DNA of 64,000 bases from Lentisphaerae bacterium WC36 (GCA_020683205.1 CP085689.1:2970230-3034229); one strand, 5' to 3'; shown: positions 13,324 to 22,629, counted from the first letter of the stretch. A program made the numbers and translations. Notes: a model not told the origin generated them from the sequence alone.

Positions 13324-15846
13324 TTATTCAAAAGTTAAACTCCACGCAATATCGGTATTTTCAACTGAATCAATTTTAATTACCGCAATATCGCCAGCTA
13401 CTGACGTCTCAATTGAAACGTTTTTTCCACCAACGTTAGTAACTTTTTTGCCATTTAAAGCAATATAAATTTTCATAGTTTCTCCGCCAATGACTTTCGC
13501 TACGGCACTTAATTTATTATTTTGACAAAGCACATCTTGTACTTCATAATATCCTTGCATTAAATGACGGTTAGTTGATAAAACTTGAGGAACGATACTT
13601 GCTTTTTGAACTGCATAAATTTTTGCCTCGCCAGCTTGTAGTTTTTGACTAAAAACTTCAGCGCCCCCCTTTTTACCTAAATATTTTTGTGCCCAAAAAT
13701 CAAAAATATGATATTGACCATCCTTTGGTAAATTCAACCCTCCCGCATCAGCCATATCTGCACTTAGCGCAACAGAAACTTCTTTAGCATTTTTTTTATC
13801 ATTATTTACTAATGTAATGATATGTCTAGAATCCTTTGCTACTTCAAATGAATAAACTTTTGGATCGCGATAATTCCCACTTAACATATCTACAGGGCGG
13901 GCTCCTTTCCATTTATAAATGGGATACATTCGACTTAAATCATAAAGCATTTCAGGAGTCATTTCACGAAATGATGTCCCTAACTCTAAACGACCACTCA
14001 CAACATAAACCAATGTCAAAAATGTTCTTCTATCAATAGTAGACAATGGTTTTTTAGTTTTACCATCATACAATGATTTACCATCTGGATAGTAATTCAT
14101 CGCAGTCCCTGTTTTATACCAACGTAACCCTATTCTAGATGCCATTTCAGGTTCAAAATGACTTGAATCACTCCAAACGCGTTGCATATCGGCAACACCA
14201 ATAGTAGCGTCGGTATGTGGGACTTCACTTTCCCCCATTAAGCGTTCATGAATAAATGCACCTTTACCTAAGCCCTCTCGACATAATTCAAAGACTTTAC
14301 GATATGCACTTGTTGTTGTTGCATCTTTATCATCAAAGCCTCCCTCAGTGACCCACGCACTTTCTGGATAATCAAACTTAATTCCTTTAAGCCCTGCTCG
14401 ACGTAATTTAATCCAAGCATTTAAGGTATGATCTTGAAACTGCTTATCAGTATAGTCATATCTCACAAATGTTTGATGATGCATATGTGGCAAATGTAAA
14501 TAATCAATATTGTTATTAAGCATCCATTCTGGATGAGCAATTGCAAAATCATTTGATGGCATACCTGCTTGAATGTAGGTAAACATAATTCCATTTGTTT
14601 TTGCTAACTCATCTCCAAATTTCTTAAATGTATTTAATTTTTCCCTCAAAGTTCTATATTTAGCCCAATGTTCATCATCCCACCATCCCTGTTGAGTGTT
14701 ACCATGAGAACCATAACAATATGCATCTGGTTCAATACGGTATGCAACTCGAGAATACTTCAAGAAACCACTTTCTTTGGCTTTTTGAGATTCTTCCGCC
14801 ATACCATCAGAATAATTAACTTTCACGTTACCAGTACCAAATCCTCCATGTGATGTTAACCAACCACAAACTGTTGGGAAATTATATATATTTGGTTTTG
14901 CGTTGGTTTTCTTTGCCATATTTTGAGCATATAGCTCTAAATTTTTATATGGATCTGCAGTTACAATATCAACATAGTAAAAATCTTTTGACACATAAAT
15001 TCGATTTGGCTTGACTAGTTTTCCAACTGGATCAGTAATCATTAATGACATTGAAGGAGTTTTTGCTTTACCTTTTAAATTCCATGGAGCAGCTCCTGCG
15101 TCACGATTTCGGTAATAAACTACTGGATATGGGCGCATTGAATGCCCTTTTGGATACAAACTAATTTCTTTATCAGTTAACACATATTGCTTAATGTAAT
15201 CCACATAACTTAAGCCCCCTGCAACAATACTAACACGTTTATCATTCAATTTTCCTGTCAAAAGAAAATTATTTTGACCACTACGGTTTAAACCTTTTTT
15301 AATTTCAGTTCGTGAGCGTCCACCATCACCATTAAGAGTTTTAACATCTTTTAAATCTTTGCCGAATGCTAATTCTCCTTTGAACATTGGATAAATTTCG
15401 CGAATTTTCATTGGAAATTTTTGATTATTTTCAATCTCAAATCCAAAAACAACAAACGGCTGATCGTTGTAAATTGAAACCGTAAAATACTGAATTGGAC
15501 GGTAACCCGTTTGTGATTTTTTAATTGTTAATTTCTTTCCAACACCTAACTGATCATTTATATCTTCAACACCAGCTAATGAAAACGATGACTTTATCGA
15601 ACTCCAACGTGCCGTTCCTTCATCAATATAAAAAGAAGCATTCTCTATTTTTATTGCTCTATTTTTTTCATTTGTTAGTGAATACATTCCTTTTTTGAGA
15701 TCAAATTGGAATTTCACTTCTTCGTTGTCTAAGCCAACAGAGTTTTCGGATTTAAAACTCTTGGTTGGTGCTGCAGTTAAAGCTCCTGTTAACATTGTTA
15801 AAACCACACAAGCGAGTGCCTTTGTAGTAACCCTCTTTTTTTTCAT
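13324..15846 (-). CDS. Secreted glycoside hydrolase, alpha-galactosidase-like (clan GH-D type)
   Basis: The 840-residue protein has a signal peptide (ending about GALTAAP). A beta-sandwich-like N-terminal domain (about 30-300) follows, then a TIM-barrel catalytic part (about 320-640) and C-terminal beta domains. The barrel shows GLKGIKFDYPESAW, placing an Asp where GH27/GH36 enzymes have their nucleophile, and MQRVWSDSSHFEP, where a second acidic residue fits the acid/base. Family and substrate are inferred; I would not fix it to GH36 without a search. The start is the ATG at 15846, because AGAGAGGAAG lies at the right distance. An in-frame ATG seven codons earlier at 15867 has no site. Its ribosome region GGAAAAGAGAGG partly complements the nearby sRNA core. 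Confidence 0.65.
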   Translation of the reverse strand: MKKKRVTTKALACVVLTMLTGALTAAPTKSFKSENSVGLDNEEVKFQFDLKKGMYSLTNEKNRAIKIENASFYIDEGTARWSSIKSSFSLAGVEDINDQLGVGKKLTIKKSQTGYRPIQYFTVSIYNDQPFVVFGFEIENNQKFPMKIREIYPMFKGELAFGKDLKDVKTLNGDGGRSRTEIKKGLNRSGQNNFLLTGKLNDKRVSIVAGGLSYVDYIKQYVLTDKEISLYPKGHSMRPYPVVYYRNRDAGAAPWNLKGKAKTPSMSLMITDPVGKLVKPNRIYVSKDFYYVDIVTADPYKNLELYAQNMAKKTNAKPNIYNFPTVCGWLTSHGGFGTGNVKVNYSDGMAEESQKAKESGFLKYSRVAYRIEPDAYCYGSHGNTQQGWWDDEHWAKYRTLREKLNTFKKFGDELAKTNGIMFTYIQAGMPSNDFAIAHPEWMLNNNIDYLHLPHMHHQTFVRYDYTDKQFQDHTLNAWIKLRRAGLKGIKFDYPESAWVTEGGFDDKDATTTSAYRKVFELCREGLGKGAFIHERLMGESEVPHTDATIGVADMQRVWSDSSHFEPEMASRIGLRWYKTGTAMNYYPDGKSLYDGKTKKPLSTIDRRTFLTLVYVVSGRLELGTSFREMTPEMLYDLSRMYPIYKWKGARPVDMLSGNYRDPKVYSFEVAKDSRHIITLVNNDKKNAKEVSVALSADMADAGGLNLPKDGQYHIFDFWAQKYLGKKGGAEVFSQKLQAGEAKIYAVQKASIVPQVLSTNRHLMQGYYEVQDVLCQNNKLSAVAKVIGGETMKIYIALNGKKVTNVGGKNVSIETSVAGDIAVIKIDSVENTDIAWSLTFE

Positions 15847-16026
15847 AATACTTCCTCTCTTTTCCATATTAAGTGTAATAATTTATTATAACAGGACTTA
15901 AGAACATTTTTACTTTTCCCGTTATTATATAATATTATCACCACTATGAATTTTTAAAAGAGTAAATCAAGAAGAATTTAATTATAATTAGTTATGATAA
16001 TTATAATCTTTAGTTATAGCTAACTC

Positions 16027-17532
16027 TTAATCACGCTCATGGAGTATAATAACCATTTGGTCTAGTTCATAAACTAACAATTTTTTACGTTCAATTGATT
16101 TTTTTGTTTGAGGTAGTGTATTTGAAAGAAGATTGTTTAAATTAGCAATATTTTCCTTATGTTTTTGCGAATCACCAGTCAACATTAGTGTTCCTTTTGC
16201 CGATAATACTGACTCTGCTTTTGCCGCTAATTCTTTGAATTCAAACTCTTTTTTTTCTTTTTCAGCAAAATTGTTAATATAATTTCCACTAGATTTTTGG
16301 ATTCTACGTCGAATTTCAGGATACACAAAAAAACTTTCACTCAGATCAAATGCTTTTTTATGTAGTTTATATGTATAAAGCAAATCTTCTCCATTATCGG
16401 AGGCAATAAATGCATTATTAAAAGCAAGCTCTGCATTTTTATTTAATGATTCAACAATTGGTACAACAAAGCTAACAATTATAATGCTTATGGCAAAACT
16501 AACAATCACTAAAGATGCTAACCCAACAACCTTTTTAGCAGTCGAAAAGTTACTAAACGGTACTCGTAAAACTTTCTTCTTCTTTTCTAAAGAATTAATA
16601 ATATGTTCAATAACCGCTAAAACATCATTCCACGAATGAAAACGATCTGTCGGTTTTTTTGCAGTCATTCTGCGCAGTAAAATTTCGGTCCCCTGCGAAC
16701 ACTTAATCCCTTTGCTCTTTAAAAGTGGTAAGGGCATAGAAAGGTGCATTTCAATTACTTTATATATATCTTTATGGTAAAATGGTACTTCGCCAGTTAA
16801 CATCTGATAAAGGGTTATTCCCAAAGAATACATGTCGCTGGCAAAAGTTAATGGAACGTTTCGTGCTTGTTCTGGACTTATATAGTAGGGAGAGCCTTCA
16901 ACATCTTTATCCTTTGACATTGTCTCCTTAATATTTAGGGCGATCCCCAAATCAAATAAATATGCCTTATTCGTTTTATTTTCCAACATAATATTACCAG
17001 GCTTAATATCTCGATGCAAAATATGATGATTATCCCAAGCATATTTCAATGCAGAAGCAACATTATGCATAATTTTTAATGATTCAAGTTCCGAAAAATA
17101 ACCATCCTCTTCAATATGCTGCTCAACAGTTTTTCCTTTTACATATTTAATTGCCAGATAACTAATTCCCTCTTTATTACCATACTTAATTGTTGGAATA
17201 ATATTTGGATGACGTAAATCCAGCGATAAAGAAGCCTCATGTAAAAATTTTCTTATTGAAGCTACATTTCGTTCATATTTTGGAGATAAAACTTTTAGAG
17301 CAACTCTTTCATTGTGAATAACGTCTTCCGCCAAATAAACCCAGCCCATTCCCCCAGCGCCAACCAATTCTTTCACTTCAAAGTTATCAATTTTTTTACC
17401 TATTGATACTAGTGGATGCTTAAATTCTAACTGCACACAATTATAACACTTCGGACAATAGACAACCTTATGGTCTATTGGGTTAGCGTGAACTAAATCA
17501 AAATAATTTTCACAGTGCGGGCACAAGTACAT
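16027..17532 (-). CDS. Hanks-type Ser/Thr protein kinase with N-terminal zinc ribbon and a membrane anchor
   Basis: This 501-residue protein opens with a treble CxxC zinc ribbon (CPHCENYF...CPKCYNC, about residues 4-32). A kinase domain follows (about 45-310: GAGGMGWVYLAED, ALKVL, HRDIKPGNIM, LFDLGIAL, GSPYYISPEQ, DMYSLGITLYQ). Then come a basic linker, one membrane helix (about 335-360) and an extracytoplasmic C-terminal part rich in Glu and Lys (about 365-501). The magnesium-binding DFG is DLG, a common variant in bacterial kinases. Topology suggests an outside sensor and an inside kinase. It lacks PASTA repeats, so the signal is not obviously peptidoglycan. The gene is monocistronic and divergent from hisD. 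I see no gene or clear promoter in 17533-17829. Confidence 0.9.
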   Translation of the reverse strand: MYLCPHCENYFDLVHANPIDHKVVYCPKCYNCVQLEFKHPLVSIGKKIDNFEVKELVGAGGMGWVYLAEDVIHNERVALKVLSPKYERNVASIRKFLHEASLSLDLRHPNIIPTIKYGNKEGISYLAIKYVKGKTVEQHIEEDGYFSELESLKIMHNVASALKYAWDNHHILHRDIKPGNIMLENKTNKAYLFDLGIALNIKETMSKDKDVEGSPYYISPEQARNVPLTFASDMYSLGITLYQMLTGEVPFYHKDIYKVIEMHLSMPLPLLKSKGIKCSQGTEILLRRMTAKKPTDRFHSWNDVLAVIEHIINSLEKKKKVLRVPFSNFSTAKKVVGLASLVIVSFAISIIIVSFVVPIVESLNKNAELAFNNAFIASDNGEDLLYTYKLHKKAFDLSESFFVYPEIRRRIQKSSGNYINNFAEKEKKEFEFKELAAKAESVLSAKGTLMLTGDSQKHKENIANLNNLLSNTLPQTKKSIERKKLLVYELDQMVIILHERD

Positions 17533-17829
17533 AGTATTAATTGAAGGCCTTTTGTTAAATTAATTGGTAATATTTCATAATATATTCCGAAAGCTGTATA
17601 AAAATAATAACAATATTTCTGCTTCGATTCAAGTTTTTATCCTTAAATTTATGATTATTTTTTTTAGGAACTATAATTTTAGAAAATTTTTTATTTTTTT
17701 GCCATTGCATAGAATGCATTAAGATGGTATTTTTTAAGTTAAAGGTTTTTTTAATGTCTGTTATTGATTCTAAAAACTTGACCAAACCGAGTGCAGAATA
17801 AAAATCGAATTTAGGAATTTAAAAGATTT

Positions 17830-19122
17830 ATGATAAAATATAATTATAAAGATAGTAATTTTTCAACTGATATAGAAAAATTATATAACCGCCCGTCGTA
17901 TCCAGCCGAAATTGAAGATACAGTTAAAGAGGTACTCTTAGACATAAAAAATAATGGTAATGAAGCATTAATTAAATATGCTAAAAAATTCGATAGCCTA
18001 GATTTAACGTCTGAAACAATTAAAGTTTCTGATGCAGAACTTAAAGATGCTATTAGCAAAGTTGATGTCAAAGCAAAGCAAGCAATTAAACGCGCCTTAA
18101 AAAATGTTGAAAGTTTTTCAAAAGAACGCATTCCACAACCTTGGTCATTTTCTCCACGCCCTGGGGTTATTTTAGGTGAAAGATTTGAGCCAATGGAACG
18201 TATTGGCGTTTATATTCCAGGGGGAACAGCTCCTCTAGTATCAAGCGTTATTCATACTGCGGGTATTGCTAAGGCTGCAGGAGTAAAAGAGATTGTCGCA
18301 GTAACTCCTGCCAATCCAGACACAGATATTCATCCAGCGGTGCTATACGCAATGAAACAAGCTGGTGTTACAGAAATTTATCGCCTTGGCGGAATTTATG
18401 GTATTGGAGCAATGGCTTATGGAACTGGAACAATTCAGAAAGTAGAAAAAATTGTTGGACCAGGGAACGCATATGTTACTGCGGCCAAAAAATTAGTTTA
18501 CGGTGAAGTTGCAATCGATATGATTGCAGGACCATCTGAAATTATGGTTATTGCAGATGAAAGCAGTCCTGCTGAGTTTATTGCGGCTGATCTTTTGAGC
18601 CAAGCTGAACATGGTAGTGGCTTAGAGCAGGCAGTGGTTGTTTGTGATAGTGCTGAAGTGCTTAACGAAGTAGAAGTTGAAGTTAAAAAGCAAGCAGAGC
18701 TTTTAAGTCGTAGCGAAACAATTGATAAAGTTATGAATAACGGTATGTTTTTGATTCAAGTTGAATCAATGGATCAAGCAGCTGAAATTGCCAGTAAATA
18801 TGCTCCTGAACATTTGGAAATTATGTGCAAAAGTCCAGGCAAAGTAGCTAAAAAAGTAAAAGCTGCTGGAGCTATTTTTATCGGTAAATGGACTCCAGAA
18901 CCAGTAGGAGATTTTACTGCAGGACCAAGCCATGTTTTACCAACAGCAGGAAGTGGAAAATTCTTCAGCGGTTTAACTGTAGAAGGTTTTTTCCGCCGTA
19001 TGAGTATTTTAAATTATCAAAAATATGCGCTAAAAGATGAGTTAGGCGATATTATGAAATTTGCAGAACTTGAAGGTTTAGACGCACACGGACGTAGTGC
19101 TGAAATTAGGATTAAAAAATAA
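17830..19122 (+). CDS. hisD: Histidinol dehydrogenase
   Basis: HisD oxidises L-histidinol to L-histidine in two NAD-dependent steps, the end of histidine synthesis. All zinc and catalytic elements are visible: LLSQAEHGSGLEQ (Gln and His zinc ligands), KYAPEHLEIM (catalytic Glu-His), VGDFTAGPSHVLPT (zinc Asp region) and the C-terminal LDAHGRSAEIR (zinc His). NAD-site segments are GVYIPGGTAPL and KIVGPGNAYV. The 430-residue length is normal. Only two bases separate its stop from the hisC start, so the two are translationally coupled. The remaining his genes are not in the window, so the pathway is dispersed. Confidence 0.97.
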   Translation: MIKYNYKDSNFSTDIEKLYNRPSYPAEIEDTVKEVLLDIKNNGNEALIKYAKKFDSLDLTSETIKVSDAELKDAISKVDVKAKQAIKRALKNVESFSKERIPQPWSFSPRPGVILGERFEPMERIGVYIPGGTAPLVSSVIHTAGIAKAAGVKEIVAVTPANPDTDIHPAVLYAMKQAGVTEIYRLGGIYGIGAMAYGTGTIQKVEKIVGPGNAYVTAAKKLVYGEVAIDMIAGPSEIMVIADESSPAEFIAADLLSQAEHGSGLEQAVVVCDSAEVLNEVEVEVKKQAELLSRSETIDKVMNNGMFLIQVESMDQAAEIASKYAPEHLEIMCKSPGKVAKKVKAAGAIFIGKWTPEPVGDFTAGPSHVLPTAGSGKFFSGLTVEGFFRRMSILNYQKYALKDELGDIMKFAELEGLDAHGRSAEIRIKK

Positions 19123-19124
19123 TT

Positions 19125-20198
19125 ATGAAAAATTCATATTTTAGAAGTGATATTGAAAATATGACTGGCTATGTGCCTGGAGCCCAGCCACAATTTGATA
19201 ATATTATTAAATTAAATACCAATGAAAACGCATATGCGCCATCGCCAAAAGTTTTTGAAGTTATTAAAAATTTTGATGTTGCATCATTGCGTAAATATCC
19301 AGATCCAGTCAGTTTAAAATTACGTCAAACAGTAGCAAAGCTTCATGGCAATGGCTTTAATGAAAACAATGTTATTATCGGTAATGGCTCTGATGATATT
19401 TTAACAATGATTTTTCGCTCTTTTACTAGCAATAAATTACCTTTTAGCTGTGTTAATCCAACCTATTCGTTATATTTTGAATTGGCTGAAATTCAGGGTA
19501 CTGAAGCTATTAAAGTATCGTTAGATAAGAATAACAATTTTGCATTCCCTGAAATTGACGACCTTTTAAAAGAAATAAAAAAAACAAATATGTTTATTTT
19601 ACCACGCCCAAATGCGCCGACGGGAAATTCTTTTTCATTAGAAAAAATGCGTGAAATTTGTCGTAATTTTGAGGGCATTGTGGTATTTGACGAAGCTTAT
19701 GCAGATTTTGCGGAAGATAATTGTTTAGAATTAGTTAATGAATTTGATAACTGTATTGTCACTAGAACGTTGTCAAAAAGCTATTCATTAGCAGGTATTC
19801 GCCTAGGCTATGCCATTGCTAGTGAAAAAATTATTGAGGGTATGAACAAAGTTCGTGACTCATATAACATTGACGCAATAACTCAAAGCGTAGCGATTGC
19901 GGCTCTCGAAGATCAAGAATACTTTGTAAATAACGTCAAAAAAATTAAATCAACGCGTCACAGATTAGCACAGGAGCTAACCAATTTAGGATTTACAGTT
20001 TTACCATCACAGACAAACTTTTTATTTGTAATACCTCCAGATCGTGACGGTGAACGATATTACAAATATTTATATGATCATGCAATTATTACAAGATATT
20101 TTTCTGGAGAAGTAACCAAGGAGTTTGTTAGAATTAGCATTGGCAGTAATGAAGAGGTTGATTCGTTACTAAAAGTGACCAAGACATTATACTGTTAA
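19125..20198 (+). CDS. hisC: Histidinol-phosphate aminotransferase
   Basis: HisC is the PLP-dependent transaminase converting imidazole-acetol phosphate and glutamate to histidinol phosphate. Fold type I features are visible: KLNTNENAYAPSP substrate loop near the N-terminus, RKYPDP, GNGSDDIL phosphate-binding turn, PNAPTG, VFDEAYADF (PLP-pyridine Asp) and TLSKSYSLAGIRLGY with the Schiff-base Lys. The 357-residue length is typical. It is cotranscribed with hisD, and a strong terminator follows about 45 bases after its stop. Confidence 0.96.
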   Translation: MKNSYFRSDIENMTGYVPGAQPQFDNIIKLNTNENAYAPSPKVFEVIKNFDVASLRKYPDPVSLKLRQTVAKLHGNGFNENNVIIGNGSDDILTMIFRSFTSNKLPFSCVNPTYSLYFELAEIQGTEAIKVSLDKNNNFAFPEIDDLLKEIKKTNMFILPRPNAPTGNSFSLEKMREICRNFEGIVVFDEAYADFAEDNCLELVNEFDNCIVTRTLSKSYSLAGIRLGYAIASEKIIEGMNKVRDSYNIDAITQSVAIAALEDQEYFVNNVKKIKSTRHRLAQELTNLGFTVLPSQTNFLFVIPPDRDGERYYKYLYDHAIITRYFSGEVTKEFVRISIGSNEEVDSLLKVTKTLYC

Positions 20199-20243
20199 TG
20201 ATATTTTAAAAAATTATTAAGAAAAATATCATTCTTTTTGATT

Positions 20244-20318
20244 AAGCACTAAGGGGTATTTCTAAAAGTTGATTTTTAGAAGTACCCTAAATAATCGTTG
20301 GTGCTTTATTTATTTTTT
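20244..20318 (+). terminator. Two-tier terminator after hisDC
   Basis: An inner stem GGGTATTTCTAAAA / TTTTAGAAGTACCC (20254-20287) sits inside an outer AAGCAC / GTGCTT pair (20244-20249, 20301-20306), followed by T-rich sequence to 20318. The inner TTTCTAAAA/TTTTAGAA core recurs in the hairpin at 22580-22629. Confidence 0.75.
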
Positions 20319-20340
20319 TATCTAAAAGGAGTCATTGATT

Positions 20341-21579
20341 ATGAAAAAATTCCAACTATTTTTTTGTTTAGCAGTAATATTTTGTTTTCAAAACCGATTA
20401 TTTGCTGTTAGCGCGGGTGACATTGCCCCTAAAATTGAATCTATTAAGGTTCTAAATTGTCGAGCTATTACCACTAACCAGCGAGTTTTAGATAAAGATA
20501 AAAAAGATAGCAAGGAAATTGTTCAAACGCTAAAAATTAGTGACATCATTGCTAGCGCCAACGAAATTAGTGAAGCGAGTAGTGAAAAAAATAATTCAGA
20601 GCCAGTAGAACATGAATATGTTGCATTAATTTTTTGGGCAACATGGTCTCCAACTTGTCGACAAGTTTTTTCTGTATTAGAAGATTTAAATTCACTTTAT
20701 TCTGATGATGTTTTATTTTTGCTGATTTCACGTGAGGCAATTGATAAAGTTGAACGTTTTGACTCAATAGCCAAACTTAATATTCCTTTTATTATTGATG
20801 ACCAAAGCCGTACAACTTTAGATTATATGGGATACGATCAGAATTATCCGACAGTTTTTTTAATTGAAGATAACAATGAAATTCTTTGGCGAGGCGATTT
20901 AGTTGACTTTGAACGAGTAATCAAAAACCTAAAAGCGGATGATTTTGACGCTGAAAAAGAAACTCTTTTAGCAAATTACCAACACCGCTTGCGCGAAAAT
21001 ATACGCAAGGGAGATTTAAATGGTATTTTGTCGTTGAGTCAAAAAATGTTTGAAATTGACCAAAATAGTAAAGTAGCATGTCGAGCGATTTTATATGCAT
21101 TTAACCTAATTACAGAAAAACAACTAGCTATTGATTTCGTTGCTCGTTTGATAAAAGAATATCCCAAGTCATCAGCTTTGCGTTTATTATTAACTGATAT
21201 TTCAATTCGCCAAAACGTTTCACATGAAAAACTTTTTACTCTGACAAAAAATAATATTGATAAATTTTCTGATAATTATCAATTCCACAGCGACTTGTTT
21301 TGGCTGATATTTAACAATTTTAATTTTGCCAATCGCCCTCTAGACATTTTGGCTTTATGCAATCAAAAAGCATATTTAAATATTAATAATATTACAAATA
21401 AACAACTAAAGGCAAATACCCTAACTTCTCAGGCTAGATTATTGTATTTAACAGGCAAAATTCAAAAAGCATTAGAGCTTCAACAAAAAGCTTCCAAACT
21501 CTATATCACTCCATCCTGGCAACAGCAATCTATTAGTACTGAAAAATATTACCAAAAAGCTCTCAAATTAAAACTATAA
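20341..21579 (+). CDS. Secreted thioredoxin-fold protein with TPR-like C-terminal half
   Basis: The 412-residue protein has a signal peptide (ending about RLFAVSAG) and a thioredoxin-like domain (about 90-200: VALIFWATWSPTCRQVF, then NIPFIIDDQ, NYPTVFLI and ILWRGDL). A helical repeat region follows (about 210-412, with QKMFEIDQNSKVA, ARLLYLTGKIQKALELQQKA). The redox motif is S-P-T-C: the first, attacking Cys of CxxC is Ser. It may therefore trap or isomerise disulfides, or bind without catalysis. The start is the ATG at 20341, nine bases after AAGGAG; an in-frame TTG at 20335 is less likely. It has terminators on both sides, so it is monocistronic. Confidence 0.8.
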   Translation: MKKFQLFFCLAVIFCFQNRLFAVSAGDIAPKIESIKVLNCRAITTNQRVLDKDKKDSKEIVQTLKISDIIASANEISEASSEKNNSEPVEHEYVALIFWATWSPTCRQVFSVLEDLNSLYSDDVLFLLISREAIDKVERFDSIAKLNIPFIIDDQSRTTLDYMGYDQNYPTVFLIEDNNEILWRGDLVDFERVIKNLKADDFDAEKETLLANYQHRLRENIRKGDLNGILSLSQKMFEIDQNSKVACRAILYAFNLITEKQLAIDFVARLIKEYPKSSALRLLLTDISIRQNVSHEKLFTLTKNNIDKFSDNYQFHSDLFWLIFNNFNFANRPLDILALCNQKAYLNINNITNKQLKANTLTSQARLLYLTGKIQKALELQQKASKLYITPSWQQQSISTEKYYQKALKLKL

Positions 21580-21606
21580 TTTTATTGATCAAATATATTT
21601 ATAAAG

Positions 21607-21677
21607 GCAATATTAAGCTCAAAAAATCTTAAAATATTAAAAAAAAGATTCTTTTTAGTAAAAGATATTGCTTTTTT
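21607..21677 (+). terminator. Branched terminator after the thioredoxin-fold gene
   Basis: GCAATAT (21607-21613) and ATATTGC (21665-21671) enclose an inner AATCTT/AAGATT stem. TTTTTT follows directly. Confidence 0.7.
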
Positions 21678-21769
21678 CTTTCTGAACATTTATAGTCATA
21701 TTTACAAACATTTATTAGCAAAACATTAAACTAACAATTTTTAAATCCCTAAGTAAAGGAGTATTTACT

Positions 21770-22567
21770 ATGATTAGAAAGATTTTTACATTAAAAGCTT
21801 CGGCATTAAAAATCTCTTTTTTCGCACTATTTTTAATGTTATCTGTGGCATTAGTTGCTCAAGCAACTAGCGGTGGCGGCGAATGCAAGATGATGGACAA
21901 TAAAGAAGCTCAATGCTCATCTTCAATGAAAGGCAAATGTACAAAATGCAATATGAAAATGGATGAGTGCAAGTGCAAATGTACTAAATGCGACAAAATG
22001 ATGAAAGATTGCAAGTGCAAATGTACTAAATGTCACAAAATGATGAAAGAATGCAAATGCTGTAGCATGAAAGGCGATAAATGCTGTGGTAAATGTGATA
22101 AAGATATGAAAATGTGCAAATGTAAATGCACTAAATGTCATAAAATGATGAAAGAATGCAAATGCTCTAAAGAAATGATGAAAAAGGGCAAATGTTGTGG
22201 GACTTGCAAGGGCGACAAAGCTAAATGTAAAATGAAAGACATGGTTAAAGTTCCTATGATGATGGGACCAATGATGAAAATGAACAAAGAAAACATCATG
22301 GTTTGCTATAAAGTACCTGGCTATACAGAAGATGAAATCACTATCAAAGTTGAAGATCAAATGCTAATGGTCAAAGGCGAAAAAATGATGGCTGCAGGCG
22401 TCGAAGAAGATGATAAAGATGGCGATGAAGTTGAAGTTGAAAAATATTGTATGTTTAGCTCTACAATCATGTTGCCAGAAAAAGTTGATGCCAAAAAAAT
22501 GACTAAGAAAATGAAAGATGGCAAGCTTATGATTACTCTTCCTAAAATGATGATGAAGAAAAAATAA
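21770..22567 (+). CDS. Secreted Cys/Met-rich repeat protein fused to an alpha-crystallin (Hsp20) domain
   Basis: The 265-residue protein has a long signal peptide (about 1-33, ending VAQATS). About 125 residues follow with roughly 28 cysteines in near-periodic copies of CTKCxKMMKxCKCK. A methionine-rich bridge (VPMMMGPMMKMNK) leads to a C-terminal alpha-crystallin domain (about 177-260). The last shows CYKVPGYTEDEITIKVEDQ, LMVKGEK, FSSTIMLPEKVDAKK and KDGKLMITLPK, all in Hsp20 order. Cys-Lys repeats suggest thiolate metal binding as in metallothionein. The Met clusters suggest soft-metal (copper) affinity. Hsp20 domains are normally cytoplasmic, so a secreted one joined to a metal-thiolate module is unusual. 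SD AAAGGAG precedes the ATG. A ferredoxin gene follows. Metal and function are inferred. Confidence 0.85.
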   Translation: MIRKIFTLKASALKISFFALFLMLSVALVAQATSGGGECKMMDNKEAQCSSSMKGKCTKCNMKMDECKCKCTKCDKMMKDCKCKCTKCHKMMKECKCCSMKGDKCCGKCDKDMKMCKCKCTKCHKMMKECKCSKEMMKKGKCCGTCKGDKAKCKMKDMVKVPMMMGPMMKMNKENIMVCYKVPGYTEDEITIKVEDQMLMVKGEKMMAAGVEEDDKDGDEVEVEKYCMFSSTIMLPEKVDAKKMTKKMKDGKLMITLPKMMMKKK

Positions 22568-22579
22568 TATGTTAAAAAT

Positions 22580-22629
22580 GGTGTTTCTAAAAGACGTTTA
22601 AAAATTACAATTTTGTTTTTAGAAACACC
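22580..22629 (+). other. 13-bp hairpin between crystallin-fusion and ferredoxin genes
   Basis: GGTGTTTCTAAAA (22580-22592) and TTTTAGAAACACC (22617-22629) form a perfect stem just after the crystallin gene. No T-run follows on the plus strand (AAAAACAACGGAG comes next), so it is not a normal plus-strand terminator. It may stabilise or process a joint transcript with the ferredoxin gene. Its core resembles the hairpin after hisC. Confidence 0.55.

Noticed and set aside
17555-17785. 76-codon minus-strand frame between the kinase and hisD
   Set aside because: It starts with TTG, has no ribosome site, a random Lys/Asn-rich composition and no recognisable feature.
21923-22360. Minus-strand open frame of 145 codons rich in Phe and His
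   Set aside because: It is the shadow of the Cys/Met/Lys-repeat coding region; the composition mirrors AAA/ATG/TGC codons and it has no ribosome site.
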